A DNA stretch of 64,000 nt from Pseudomonadota bacterium. Its GTDB lineage: Bacteria; Pseudomonadota; Gammaproteobacteria; Xanthomonadales; Rhodanobacteraceae. Shown in pieces: positions 9,480 to 17,851 of the stretch; position 1 is the stretch's first letter; every line of letters begins with the position of its first letter. A model generated the notes under the pieces. The model worked only from the letters and a program-made list of their open reading frames with translations, was not told the DNA's origin and ran no database searches. The position numbers and the translations under genes are program-made. The stretch is from positions 1-64,000 of the forward strand of contig JAJYPJ010000009.1 in NCBI GenBank assembly GCA_021795435.1. The letters run 5' to 3'.

Positions 9480-10598
9480 TCACATGTCCTGCGTGCACGG
9501 AGCGAGCGTGCTGTCGGCAACGCCGGCAATGGCATCCGGCGTGTCGGCGTGGATTCGGTTTCGGCCGGTGCGCTTCGCTTCATAGAGAGCACGGTCAGCG
9601 GCATCGATCCAGGCGCGCAGGTCGGGCGTGGACCGGCTCGCCGCCGCGATGCCTATACTCAGCGAACAGCGCAAATCCGGTGCCGCTTCCGACGAAATCG
9701 AACCGGCGGCCGCTCGGAGATCTTCAGCCGTCGCAATCGCTTTGATCGTGGCGCTCGGCAGTGCGACCGCAAACTCATCACCGCCGAGGCGACCTATTTG
9801 CGCCTGCGATCCTGCGTGCTCTCGGATCAACCTGGCCAGTCCGCGCAGGACATCGTCGCCGGCCATGTGGCCGTATTGGTCGTTGATCTTCTTGAAATGA
9901 TCAATATCGAGCAGCAGCAAGGTCGCTGGCTGGCATTCCCGAAGATTGGCCAGCAGCAGCGATTCGGCACGGTCCTGCCAGTGGCGTCGGTTCGGCAGGC
10001 CAGTCAGCGCGTCGACGCGGCTCAAGGCTTCCAGCTGCTGATTCTGACCCTGAACCCTGCGGACTAGGCGGTAACTGCCAAGGCTGACGGCCAGCGTATG
10101 GATCACCAGCAGTGGCAGGCAGGCGAGCAGGACCGCGAGAGTCGTCTGCGGCTGTGCGGAAAACCCTGTGGCCAGGCCCGCCGCTGCGAGCGCCATCAGC
10201 ATGCCGGGGATTGCGCGTAGCCAGAGGCCACGCACCCCGGTGCTGATCTTGTCGGCCGTCGCAACGGTGAGCAGCAACACGGAGGGCAGGGCGTTGAAGT
10301 GCATCAAAGGAACCCAAAATCCCGCCAGTGCCGAATCGACGGCCAGGCTTCGAAGCTCGGCGCGAAACGGATCGCGGCTACGCTGGGCAATCAGCCATGC
10401 CACGTGGGGCCAGAGAAGGCTGGTGAACGCAAGCAGGCCGTAGTCGCCGGCGGGCGCGCCGATCTGGTGCAGCACCAAGAGGATCGGCAGTCCGCCCAGG
10501 CCCATTCCGAGGATTCGGTAGGGATAGATCCGCCGCGGCAGCTGCCGCTGGCCCCGCGTGGACCCTGCCTGCGGCGGCGCCGGCGCGTCAGATGACAT
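9480..10598 (-). CDS. membrane diguanylate cyclase (MASE2-like, GGDEF)
   Basis: 372 residues. The N-terminal half has about five hydrophobic helices (residues 20-180) resembling the MASE2 sensor region found in AdrA/DgcC cyclases. A GGDEF domain follows (about 195-355) beginning DALTGLPNRR, with DIDHFKKINDQYGH and an intact active site GGDEF at 272-276. The product would make cyclic di-GMP from two GTP at the inner membrane. The RxxD inhibitory site normally five residues before GGDEF is absent (GSQA is there), so product feedback may be lacking. It lies 75 bp downstream of the sensor kinase on the same strand and may be its operon partner. No EAL domain is present. Confidence 0.92.
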   Translation of the reverse strand: MSSDAPAPPQAGSTRGQRQLPRRIYPYRILGMGLGGLPILLVLHQIGAPAGDYGLLAFTSLLWPHVAWLIAQRSRDPFRAELRSLAVDSALAGFWVPLMHFNALPSVLLLTVATADKISTGVRGLWLRAIPGMLMALAAAGLATGFSAQPQTTLAVLLACLPLLVIHTLAVSLGSYRLVRRVQGQNQQLEALSRVDALTGLPNRRHWQDRAESLLLANLRECQPATLLLLDIDHFKKINDQYGHMAGDDVLRGLARLIREHAGSQAQIGRLGGDEFAVALPSATIKAIATAEDLRAAAGSISSEAAPDLRCSLSIGIAAASRSTPDLRAWIDAADRALYEAKRTGRNRIHADTPDAIAGVADSTLAPCTQDM

Positions 10599-10673
10599 GG
10601 ACGAATGGCCCCCCTGCCCAATCGTTCATGCTAGCACCGGCCACGATCTTGCCGGACGGAAGCAACGGACGTT

Positions 10674-12062
10674 TCACGAGCCCGCGCGATGAAGCGCAAA
10701 TCGAAGCTCGACGCGCAGTCCGGGCCGATTGTCGCTAAGTCGCAGCTGGGCGCCGTGAAGTTCGGCGACCGCGCGGACCAGCGCAAGTCCAAGGCCATTG
10801 CCCGGCGTGTGGCGGCTGCGGTCAAGTCGCTTGAAGGGCTGCAGGACGTTGTCACGCTCGGCCTCGGGAACGCCAGGCCCGTCATCCGCGATCGCGATGA
10901 CGATCTCATCGCCTTCACGAGCCACGCTGAGCCGTATCCGGGCACCCGAATGGGTGTGCCGGATGGCGTTCTCGATCAGGTTCACAAGCGCCTGCACGAG
11001 AAGATCGCGATCTCCTGGCACGATCACGGCTTTCGGAGCGTCCACCTCGAGGTGTCGACCCTCGGCATCCGCGACGGGCGCATAGGCATCGGCGAGATCC
11101 GCCAACAGCGCCGCAAGGTCGATGGCGGCGAACGCCGAACGTGCCTCCCCGGATTCGATCCGGGCGATGCGCATCAGTGCCTGGAAAATCACGAGCAGTT
11201 CGTCAATCTCGTGTAATGCCTCGTCCAAGGTCGCGTCGAGCGCGACGGGGTTGGCGGGCGGATGGGTTCTCGCGGTTTCGAGACGACGGCGCAGCCGCGT
11301 CAGCGGAGTGCGGAGGTCGTGCGCGATATCCGCGCCGATGCGCCGCACCTCGGCGAGTAGCGCCTCGATTCGGGACAGCATCTCGTTGACGGTCTGCGCA
11401 ATCCGATCGAATTCATCTCCGCTGCCGGTCAGAGGCATTCGCAATGAAAGCTGGCCGGCACTGATGCGCGCGGCGGTTTCGCTCATGGCCGAAACGCGGC
11501 GAAGCATGCGCCGGCCGATGAGCGCACCAAGCAGCAATGCCACGCCGATCGTCACGAGCAGCACGCCAATGAATGCGCGCCCATAGCTCGCTTCGAGCTG
11601 GTCGATGTAGGTGCGATCGCGCCCCACCACCAGCAGGTCTCCCTGAGCCGTGCCGAGGGCCAGCAGGGTGAGCGTATGCATGGGCGGCTCGAGCCCGGTC
11701 GGCGAACGGCGGGCGCGGAACGGCTGGTGCCACCAACCGGGCCCCGGCGGCCGCCAGTGGAGGTTGCCGGCCAGGAGGCGCCCGTCGGGCGCGAACAGTG
11801 CATACCACCGTGGCAGTGGCGTGTCCAAATCGACGCGCTGCCGGATTTCACTCTGCAGCGCGTGCTCGCCCATGTGCCCGGCCAATGCGGCGAGATCAAG
11901 GGCATCCGTGCGGATATCCTCGTGCAGACGCTCACGCACATTGCGCGTGACACTGACATAAAGCGCCCCGGCCATGAGCAGGGACGCAAGCGCAAACAGG
12001 CCTGCCAGCAGCAGGCTCAGGCGGAAAAAGCTGCTGGTCTTATTCGCCGCCGCTGTCGACAC
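10674..12062 (-). CDS. HAMP-containing sensor histidine kinase
   Basis: A 462-residue inner-membrane kinase: TM1 at about residues 15-37, a periplasmic sensor stretch of about 130 residues, TM2 at about 155-178, HAMP (RRMLRRVSAMSETAARISAG...), HisKA with DIAHDLRTPLTRL and phospho-acceptor His248, then HATPase with N-box NLIENAIRH and G-box DDGPGVPEAE / GNGLGLALV. The stretch after the His is typical of OmpR-linked kinases. Its start overlaps the regulator gene's end by 23 bp, so the two are translationally coupled. The signal sensed is unknown; the adjacent exported protein at 12777-13289 is a plausible accessory but this is inference. Confidence 0.92.
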   Translation of the reverse strand: MSTAAANKTSSFFRLSLLLAGLFALASLLMAGALYVSVTRNVRERLHEDIRTDALDLAALAGHMGEHALQSEIRQRVDLDTPLPRWYALFAPDGRLLAGNLHWRPPGPGWWHQPFRARRSPTGLEPPMHTLTLLALGTAQGDLLVVGRDRTYIDQLEASYGRAFIGVLLVTIGVALLLGALIGRRMLRRVSAMSETAARISAGQLSLRMPLTGSGDEFDRIAQTVNEMLSRIEALLAEVRRIGADIAHDLRTPLTRLRRRLETARTHPPANPVALDATLDEALHEIDELLVIFQALMRIARIESGEARSAFAAIDLAALLADLADAYAPVADAEGRHLEVDAPKAVIVPGDRDLLVQALVNLIENAIRHTHSGARIRLSVAREGDEIVIAIADDGPGVPEAERDNVLQPFKRLDRSRHTPGNGLGLALVRAVAELHGAQLRLSDNRPGLRVELRFALHRAGS

Positions 12063-12729
12063 GCACTCGGTATCCGTAACCGCGCACGGTCTCGATCAGT
12101 TCAGGACCATTCCAGCCACGGTCTATCTTGGCACGCAACCGGGACATGTGCGTTTCGACGACGCTCGTGCGTGGATCGAAGTGAAAGTGCCAAACTTGCT
12201 CGAGTAGCATCGTGCGGGTAACCACTTTGCCCGCATGGCGCATCAGCGATTCCAGCAGACGAAACTCGGTGGGCGTGAGATCCATCGTTTCGCCATTGCG
12301 CGTCACCGTGCGGCTGGCCACGTCCAAGTGAAGTGGCCCTGCCTCGAAGGCGGTCTGCACCGCGGCCAAGGGAGGCCTCCTCCCGAGCGCCTGCAGGCGT
12401 GCGACGAGCTCCGTGAACGCGAAGGGCTTGCCCAAATAGTCATCGGCTCCTGCATTCAGACCCTCGACCCGCTGCGGTGTCTCGATCAGTGCCGTAAGCA
12501 TGATGATCGGCGCACGAAGGTCGGCGGCACGGAGCGCCTTGACGAGACCCAGGCCATCGAGCTTGGGGAGCATTCGGTCCACGACCAGGGCATCGTAGGC
12601 CCCCTGGGTCGCCATGAAGAGCCCCTCGTGGCCATCATCCGCGGTTTCGACGTGGTAACCCTCTTCCTCGAGTCCGCGCGCGATCCAGTCGCGGGTCTCG
12701 CCGTCGTCCTCAACCACCAGAATGCGCAT
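12040..12729 (-). CDS. OmpR/PhoB-family response regulator
   Basis: 229 residues from the ATG at 12729, giving MRILVVEDDGETRDW; an in-frame start 33 bp upstream adds a non-conserved leader. Receiver domain at 1-115 with EDD acidic pocket, Asp51 in VVDRMLP as phospho-acceptor and DDYLGKPF with the conserved Lys. The DNA-binding winged helix (about 125-225) shows LTPTEFRLLESLMRH, GKVVTRTMLLEQVW and the wing SVVETHMSRLRAKID...IETVRGYGYRV. It pairs with the overlapping histidine kinase. The regulon is not evident; the exported protein upstream and the cyclase downstream are the obvious candidates from position. Confidence 0.93.
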   Translation of the reverse strand: MRILVVEDDGETRDWIARGLEEEGYHVETADDGHEGLFMATQGAYDALVVDRMLPKLDGLGLVKALRAADLRAPIIMLTALIETPQRVEGLNAGADDYLGKPFAFTELVARLQALGRRPPLAAVQTAFEAGPLHLDVASRTVTRNGETMDLTPTEFRLLESLMRHAGKVVTRTMLLEQVWHFHFDPRTSVVETHMSRLRAKIDRGWNGPELIETVRGYGYRVRVDSGGE

Positions 12730-12776
12730 GGAGCACCTCGTAATGCGGTATGGCGTCAACAATGATGGTCGCGCCC

Positions 12777-13289
12777 TTAACGGCGGGTGGCTGCCCGTTC
12801 AGGTCCGACCCGGGCCCCCACCAGCCAAGCCCGTCGGGTGCCGGCGTGGTCGATGGTGATCAGCCAGTCCGCTCGTACGCCCTGATGGCCCAATCGGGCA
12901 GCCATGACGATGCCGTAGGGTGCAACACGATGCAGTGCTTGGACAAGATTGACCGGCGGACGTTCCCTCCGGTGGGCCACGCGCATTTCGCCGTCGTGCA
13001 ACCAGCGCACCCAGCGCCCCTGCCAACGTAGGTCCAGCAAGGTCCCGTCGTTACTGGCCAGACGAGCCGTTGCGAGCCGGTCAGGAGCGACCGTGGTCAC
13101 TTCAAGTTCCCGGCGGCCCGCGACGCAGGTTGCACGGAGCGCCACGGCATAACCGCCGGTTGCAACCTCGGCCCGCTGCACCAGTTGCGCGACGCCCGGC
13201 GCGCTGGGGGGCAGTGGCGGGCAAACCGTAGCGGCCGATCCGTGCACGAGGGCACCCAGCGCATGCAGCCACGCGGCCAGCCAGCCCAT
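12777..13289 (-). CDS. small exported protein of unknown function ahead of a two-component system
   Basis: 170 residues from the ATG at 13289 (a GTG one codon earlier is also possible). The N-terminus is hydrophobic and ends near GSAATVCPP, which looks like a signal peptide. The mature part has about 145 residues, two cysteines (the Cys after the signal and the one in LRATCVAGRRE) that could form a disulphide, and a basic C-terminus. I do not recognise the family. It is the first gene before the response regulator and kinase on the same strand, 47 bp apart, the usual place for a periplasmic accessory or target of the sensor. It has no lipobox and no enzyme motif. Confidence 0.6.
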   Translation of the reverse strand: MGWLAAWLHALGALVHGSAATVCPPLPPSAPGVAQLVQRAEVATGGYAVALRATCVAGRRELEVTTVAPDRLATARLASNDGTLLDLRWQGRWVRWLHDGEMRVAHRRERPPVNLVQALHRVAPYGIVMAARLGHQGVRADWLITIDHAGTRRAWLVGARVGPERAATRR

Positions 13290-13427
13290 CACGACAATGC
13301 CATCCCCATGCGCGCACCTTGCCCTACAGCGCGCTACGCCACCGATTCGCCGTCCATACGGTTTCGTCAGTTGCGCGCCCGATGCATCGCCGCCTCGTGG
13401 CCGCCAGGCGCGAGTGCGCGCCGACGC

Positions 13428-14240
13428 TCAACGCTGGCAGCGCGGGCAGTAGAAGGTGCTGCGACCCCCCAATTGCACGCACTGGATTCGGGCATTGCAA
13501 CGGCGGCATGGCTGCCCTTCGCGCCCATAGACGTTCAATTCCTGTTCGAAATACCCAGGCTGACCGTCGGGGTTGATGAAATCGCGAAGCGTGGTTCCCC
13601 CGCGTTCGATGGCATAGGAGAGTATGTCGCGCACCGTCGCGGCCAGCATCGCGTATCGCGCGCGTGAAACGCGGCCCGCGGAACGCCTTGGGTCAATGCC
13701 CGCGGCATGCAAGGCCTCGGCGGCATAGATGTTGCCTACACCGACCACGATCGATTGATCCATCAGAAAGGCTTTGACCGCCAGGGTGCGGCCCCGTGCC
13801 AATTGCCAAAGATGATCCCCATGGAAGCCGGGGCCCAGTGGTTCCGGCCCGAGCCGGCGCAGAAGTGGATGCAACGTGCCCGGGCCTTGCCACAGCAGGC
13901 ATCCAAAGCGGCGCGGGTCGCTGTAGCGCAACAGGCGTCCATCCTCCAGCAACAGGTCGTAGTGGTCATGCATCGCTGGCTTCAATCCCGCATCCAGGAA
14001 CCGGAGTGCGCCGGACATGCCGAGGTGCACCAGGGCGCTGCCTGCCGCGGTCGCGAGCAGCAAGTATTTGGCGCGGCGATCGACGGCGGCGATGCGCTGG
14101 CCTGGTAGCAATTCCCTGACCTCGTGCGCAATCGGCCACCGGAGGTCGGAACGGCGGAGCCTCACCTCGATGACGCGGCGTCCGGTCAGATGAGGTTCCA
14201 AGCCGCGCCGTGCGGTTTCGACTTCAGGGAGTTCCGGCAT
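13428..14240 (-). CDS. mutM: formamidopyrimidine-DNA glycosylase (Fpg/MutM)
   Basis: A 270-residue base-excision repair enzyme that removes 8-oxoguanine and ring-opened purines and nicks the AP site by beta/delta elimination. The N-terminus is [14 protein letters not shown]: Pro2 is the Schiff-base nucleophile and Glu3 the general acid. [10 protein letters not shown] and the intercalation-loop region are present. The C-terminal zinc finger has its four cysteines (CRRC and CPRC) within the last 25 residues. Length matches the family. It overlaps the DUF4340-like gene upstream by 17 bp, so a repair gene is translationally coupled to an ABC transport operon, probably for expression convenience. 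Confidence 0.97.
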   Translation of the reverse strand: MPELPEVETARRGLEPHLTGRRVIEVRLRRSDLRWPIAHEVRELLPGQRIAAVDRRAKYLLLATAAGSALVHLGMSGALRFLDAGLKPAMHDHYDLLLEDGRLLRYSDPRRFGCLLWQGPGTLHPLLRRLGPEPLGPGFHGDHLWQLARGRTLAVKAFLMDQSIVVGVGNIYAAEALHAAGIDPRRSAGRVSRARYAMLAATVRDILSYAIERGGTTLRDFINPDGQPGYFEQELNVYGREGQPCRRCNARIQCVQLGGRSTFYCPRCQR

Positions 14241-14736
14241 GCGTGGGGGCCAGCGCCGTGCTGGTGCCGATGTAGGGGCTATAGCGTGCCGGAATCAACG
14301 CGACGCGGCCATCCGGCAGCTGCACGTAGCGCTCGGGCGCCATCGGTGCAAGCGCGCCAAAAGCAAGGCGAGTCCCATTGAGCGACAGTACCGCCAGCGG
14401 TGGCGCCAAGGAGAGGCGGCCCGGCACGAGGCCCTTGCGCGGCAGCCAGCGCAACACGGGCGCTGCCGCGATGCGAGCCAGCGAACGCGCGCGCGCGCCG
14501 GCGGCGCGCCGCATGGGCACGCCGGCATGCCACCACTGGCCACCTTGCATGACATAGCGTTGCGCAGGGAGCCCCGGAAGATCCAACGCGATCTGGGTGA
14601 TGGCGGCAGGCGGAACCGGAAGCAGCCGCATTCGGGCCCATTCGTCGCGCTGACCCCTCAAGGACCATAGTGCCGCGACGAGCAAGGCGGCGGACACCGT
14701 CGCGAGTGCCGTCATCTGGCGGGTGGACCGGCGCAT
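14224..14736 (-). CDS. membrane-anchored protein at the end of a Gld-type ABC operon (DUF4340-like)
   Basis: 170 residues with one N-terminal membrane helix (about residues 8-27) and an extracytoplasmic remainder. The stretch [27 protein letters not shown] resembles the repeat unit of DUF4340 proteins, which accompany GldG-like ABC components, but this protein is short and the match is by eye. It starts in the stop of the GldG-like gene (TGATG at 14736) and overlaps mutM by 17 bp. Its role is presumably as an auxiliary subunit of the ABC complex encoded just upstream. No enzyme motif is seen. Confidence 0.6.
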   Translation of the reverse strand: MRRSTRQMTALATVSAALLVAALWSLRGQRDEWARMRLLPVPPAAITQIALDLPGLPAQRYVMQGGQWWHAGVPMRRAAGARARSLARIAAAPVLRWLPRKGLVPGRLSLAPPLAVLSLNGTRLAFGALAPMAPERYVQLPDGRVALIPARYSPYIGTSTALAPTHAGTP

Positions 14737-16061
14737 CAGCGATGTCGCCGACGCAGCCAGAGCAGGGTCGAGATCGCCAGCAGCAGCGTTGGCAGCGCAA
14801 CCAGTGCGATGGTCAGCAGGTCAAGGCCACCCTGGCTGATGCGGAGGACGCGATCCGGTGCGGGACGAGGGGGAAGCTGGACAAGGGCGTCGTCTCCCAG
14901 AAGCCAGTCGAATATGCGATTGCCGAGCGCGGCGTTGCCGCCATTGCCGATGTACGTGTTCGAGAGGAAATCGCCGTCGCCAACGACGACCACGCGCTGC
15001 TGCAAATGGACCGGACTCGCCGAGAGCCGCGAGAGAGCGAACCCGAAGTCCAGCGGCCCATGCAGTTCGACCGCCCCCCCGGCCGACGGTGCGTCGCCGA
15101 CCCCGGACGGCATGGTGAAGCTGTGGGCCGAGGAACGGAGCAGAGGCATGTACTGCCAGTTGCTCCCGTCCCGCGCGAGCGCCACGACGCCCGGGAAGAG
15201 CGTATCCAGCTGGAAGCCGCGGGTGATCGGGCTGGACGGATAGGATGAGAGCAAGAGGAAATGCGGATCGGCGATGCCTTTGGCAGCGCCGGTTGGGTCG
15301 GCCAGTTCGCCCGGCAAGCGCACGATGCCAAGTTCCCTTGCAAGCGGTGCGAGGCCCAGTCGATCGCTGCTGGGATCGCACAGCCAGAGCAAGTTGCCGC
15401 CATCGCGCAACCATTCGACCAGCTTTTGCACGGATGTTGGCGCCAATTGCGCCAGGGGACTCGCCAAAACGACGAGATTGGCGTTCTGGGGGACGGTGGC
15501 GACTTGCGCCAGATTGATCGGAATCGACTGGATCCCCTGTCCTGCAAGCCGCGCCATGAACGTGCCCAGATCCGCGTTGGCGCGGCCCGAGGGCGATCGT
15601 TCGCCATCGCCGGTGACGAAAACGACGCGCCGGGTGCCACCGCGTACCAGATTGGCCAGCAGGTCGGTGAAACTCTGGTCCGAAAGCTGCGCCAAGTGCA
15701 GGCTGCGCCCGTGGTACGCAACCACGAGTTCACCATCGACGTTGATTCCGGCCGCGCGCACGGCGGCGGGATCCATCGCGGGATCAACGAATTTCAGAAC
15801 GAGGTCCGGCTTGTATCGCCGATAGCGCGCCATGAAACCGCTGATCTTTCCGCGCAAGCCGCTGCCAGGGCTGGCATAGCTGGTCACGACCAGTGGCCCC
15901 TTCAGCTGGCGCAGCTCGTCGACGCTTTGTGGCGCGATGCTGGAGCGGGCATGGGCAGTCCAGTCCCAGGTCCCGGGTATGCGCGTACTCAGATAACCCA
16001 GGGCCGCCGCCGACAGCAGCAGCAGCGCATAAACAGCAAGCGAGCGCAGGCGCGCGCCCAT
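14736..16061 (-). CDS. GldG-like ABC-transporter auxiliary protein
   Basis: 441 residues from the ATG at 16061, which shares its A with the TGA of the permease gene (TGATG). One helix at the N-terminus (about 7-25) and one near the C-terminus (about 410-435) flank a large periplasmic part of the ABC_transp_aux/GldG type: PQSVDELRQLKGPLVVTSYASPG, KFVDPAMDP, VVFVTGDGERSPSG and a Rossmann-like NLVVLASPLAQLAP...GGNLLWLCDPS. In Bacteroidetes GldG belongs to a gliding ABC complex with GldA and GldF; in proteobacteria the role is not settled. Longer reading upstream in this frame is an artefact overlapping the permease gene. Confidence 0.85.
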   Translation of the reverse strand: MGARLRSLAVYALLLLSAAALGYLSTRIPGTWDWTAHARSSIAPQSVDELRQLKGPLVVTSYASPGSGLRGKISGFMARYRRYKPDLVLKFVDPAMDPAAVRAAGINVDGELVVAYHGRSLHLAQLSDQSFTDLLANLVRGGTRRVVFVTGDGERSPSGRANADLGTFMARLAGQGIQSIPINLAQVATVPQNANLVVLASPLAQLAPTSVQKLVEWLRDGGNLLWLCDPSSDRLGLAPLARELGIVRLPGELADPTGAAKGIADPHFLLLSSYPSSPITRGFQLDTLFPGVVALARDGSNWQYMPLLRSSAHSFTMPSGVGDAPSAGGAVELHGPLDFGFALSRLSASPVHLQQRVVVVGDGDFLSNTYIGNGGNAALGNRIFDWLLGDDALVQLPPRPAPDRVLRISQGGLDLLTIALVALPTLLLAISTLLWLRRRHR

Positions 16062-16819
16062 CAGGCAACGGCCCGTTCGCGGGCCAGACGCTGGATTGCA
16101 CAGCCCAGCGCCAGTGCCGCCAGAATGACGAAGTAAGCCAGATCCCGGGTTGACACGAGGCCCTGCAGCAATGGCTGCAGATGCGTCGGAAGGCTCAGCC
16201 AGCGCAACACTGGACCGGCCTGTTGGGGCGCATGCCCCTGCGCTGCCGCAGCCCAGAGCATGAGAATCAGGGCCAGGGCCAGGGCGGCAGCCAGTACCGG
16301 TTGCCGCGTGAATGCCGAGGCGGCCAGGGATACCGCCGAAAGCGCCGACAGCAGGGATGCAATGCCGAGCGCGGCCGCCGCCAGTTTGCCCCAATCCGGA
16401 TGCGTCGTCGGCGCGAGCAGCAGAGGCAACGCCACCACCAGTGTGAGCAGACCCACCAGCCACAGCAACTGCGCGAAGTACTTGGCAAGGACGATGACGG
16501 GTGCGGAGAGACCCTGGGCCAGCAGCAGCGGAAGCGTACCCGCCCGGCGCTCGCCCGCCAGCGCCTGCATGCCAAGCAACGGGACGATCAAGAGTGCTAT
16601 CTCGGCAAACTGGGCGAGCAATGGCACCGCGACGATATCCGTGAATCCGGGTGCGGATGGCAGTGTCGCCAGATGCGGCTGCGCCTTGAGGAACTCGCCC
16701 AGCGCGAGCAGCAGGTTCCAGCCAAGCCAAGCAAGGACGACGGCGGCCAGCACCCACGGCCAGGGCCGCATCAACATGCGGCGCAACTCCAGGCCAAGCA
16801 ATGCGCGAAAGCCCTTCAC
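16061..16819 (-). CDS. ABC-2 type permease (GldF-like)
   Basis: 252 residues with six clear hydrophobic helices (about 15-38, 55-80, 100-130, 140-165, 170-195 and 225-245). The motif ALAGERRAGTLPLLLAQGLS between helices 2 and 3 is the conserved cytoplasmic coupling segment of ABC-2 permeases such as GldF and NosY, which contact the ATPase. Start and stop overlap both neighbours by 1-4 bp, giving a stoichiometric ATPase-permease-auxiliary unit. The substrate is unknown. Confidence 0.88.
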   Translation of the reverse strand: MKGFRALLGLELRRMLMRPWPWVLAAVVLAWLGWNLLLALGEFLKAQPHLATLPSAPGFTDIVAVPLLAQFAEIALLIVPLLGMQALAGERRAGTLPLLLAQGLSAPVIVLAKYFAQLLWLVGLLTLVVALPLLLAPTTHPDWGKLAAAALGIASLLSALSAVSLAASAFTRQPVLAAALALALILMLWAAAAQGHAPQQAGPVLRWLSLPTHLQPLLQGLVSTRDLAYFVILAALALGCAIQRLARERAVA

Positions 16820-17751
16820 GCCGCCCGCGCCTGGTTGCCGCCGCCGACGATGCGGGCGAACGTATCGGCGAGGGGCGTCGCCGCAGGCGCGAGGCCGCGC
16901 AGCGACAGGCCTGCGGACAGGAGCGCCGGCGCAATCCTGTCGACATCGACGCCAGCGTGCATGCGAACGCGCAACTGCGACCGTGCCAACATCGTGATCG
17001 ACCCGGACAGCGGCGCCAGCACGGCCTGGGCGCGCTCCGTGTCGCCGTCCCCCAACGTCACGATCCAGTCGTCGGGCGCGCGGAGCAACGGCGCGTCAAA
17101 GAGGAGGGATCCCTTGTCAAGAATCGCCGCCCGCGTACATTGCGATTCAACCTCATTGAGCAGGTGGGTGGAGATGACGATCGTCGCGCCGTTCGCCGCC
17201 CGCTCGCGCAGCAGGTCCCGCAGCCGCGAGGCCTGCACGGGATCCAGCCCGTTGCCAGGTTCATCCAGCACCAGCAGCCCCGGATTGTGGATCAAGGCGC
17301 ATGCCAGCCCAACGCGCTGGCGTTGTCCCAGCGAGAGCACGCCGCACAAGCGCTTGCGCAGCGACGTCAGGTCCAGGCGCTCGAGGACGTCGTCCTCCGG
17401 GACCTGCCGCGGGCTTGCGCGCAAGCCGCGCAGGCGCGCGTGCGCCCGGACTTGCTCCTGAACGGTCAGTTCTGGCCACACGGGCGCCAGTTCGGGGAGG
17501 TAGCCAATATGATCGCGCGCCGCTTCCGGATGTTCCGACAGATCGGTTCCATTCAGTTCCACGCGGCCGCTCGTGGGCGCCAGGACGCCGGCCATCAGCA
17601 TCAGGGCCGTTGATTTGCCGGCTCCATTGACGCCCAACAGGCCGAGGATTTCGCCGGGGGGCAATTCCAGGTCGATCGGCGCGAGCGCCAGCCGGCCAGC
17701 GCGGACGCGGCTGGCAAGGCGCAAGGCGAGCCGTGGAGGTGGTGCGGTCAT
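16816..17751 (-). CDS. ABC-2 type transporter ATPase (GldA-like)
   Basis: 311 residues from the ATG at 17751; an in-frame ATG at 17793 adds 14 non-conserved residues. Walker A is GVNGAGKST, the signature is LSLGQRQR (Leu-Ser-Leu-Gly in place of Leu-Ser-Gly-Gly, common in this family), Walker B is LLVLDEPGNGLDP and the H-loop follows in VISTHLLNE. A C-terminal extension of about 90 residues is present, as in drug/lipid-export ATPases of the CcmA/NatA group. First gene of the operon ATPase-permease-GldG-like-DUF4340-like-mutM, each coupled to the next. It is divergent from the desaturase across about 100 bp. Confidence 0.9.
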   Translation of the reverse strand: MTAPPPRLALRLASRVRAGRLALAPIDLELPPGEILGLLGVNGAGKSTALMLMAGVLAPTSGRVELNGTDLSEHPEAARDHIGYLPELAPVWPELTVQEQVRAHARLRGLRASPRQVPEDDVLERLDLTSLRKRLCGVLSLGQRQRVGLACALIHNPGLLVLDEPGNGLDPVQASRLRDLLRERAANGATIVISTHLLNEVESQCTRAAILDKGSLLFDAPLLRAPDDWIVTLGDGDTERAQAVLAPLSGSITMLARSQLRVRMHAGVDVDRIAPALLSAGLSLRGLAPAATPLADTFARIVGGGNQARAA

Positions 17752-17851
17752 TCCGGCCGATTGTCGCGGTTGCGACGGCGGCCACGCAACCATGCTGGCG
17801 GACCAGACGCGTAGGCTCTAAGCTGCATGCATCTCGTAATCCGTCAAGTTC

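Noticed and set aside
16062..16946. Upstream extension of the GldG-like frame
   Set aside because: It overlaps the permease gene; the ATG at 16061 in a TGATG junction is the natural start.
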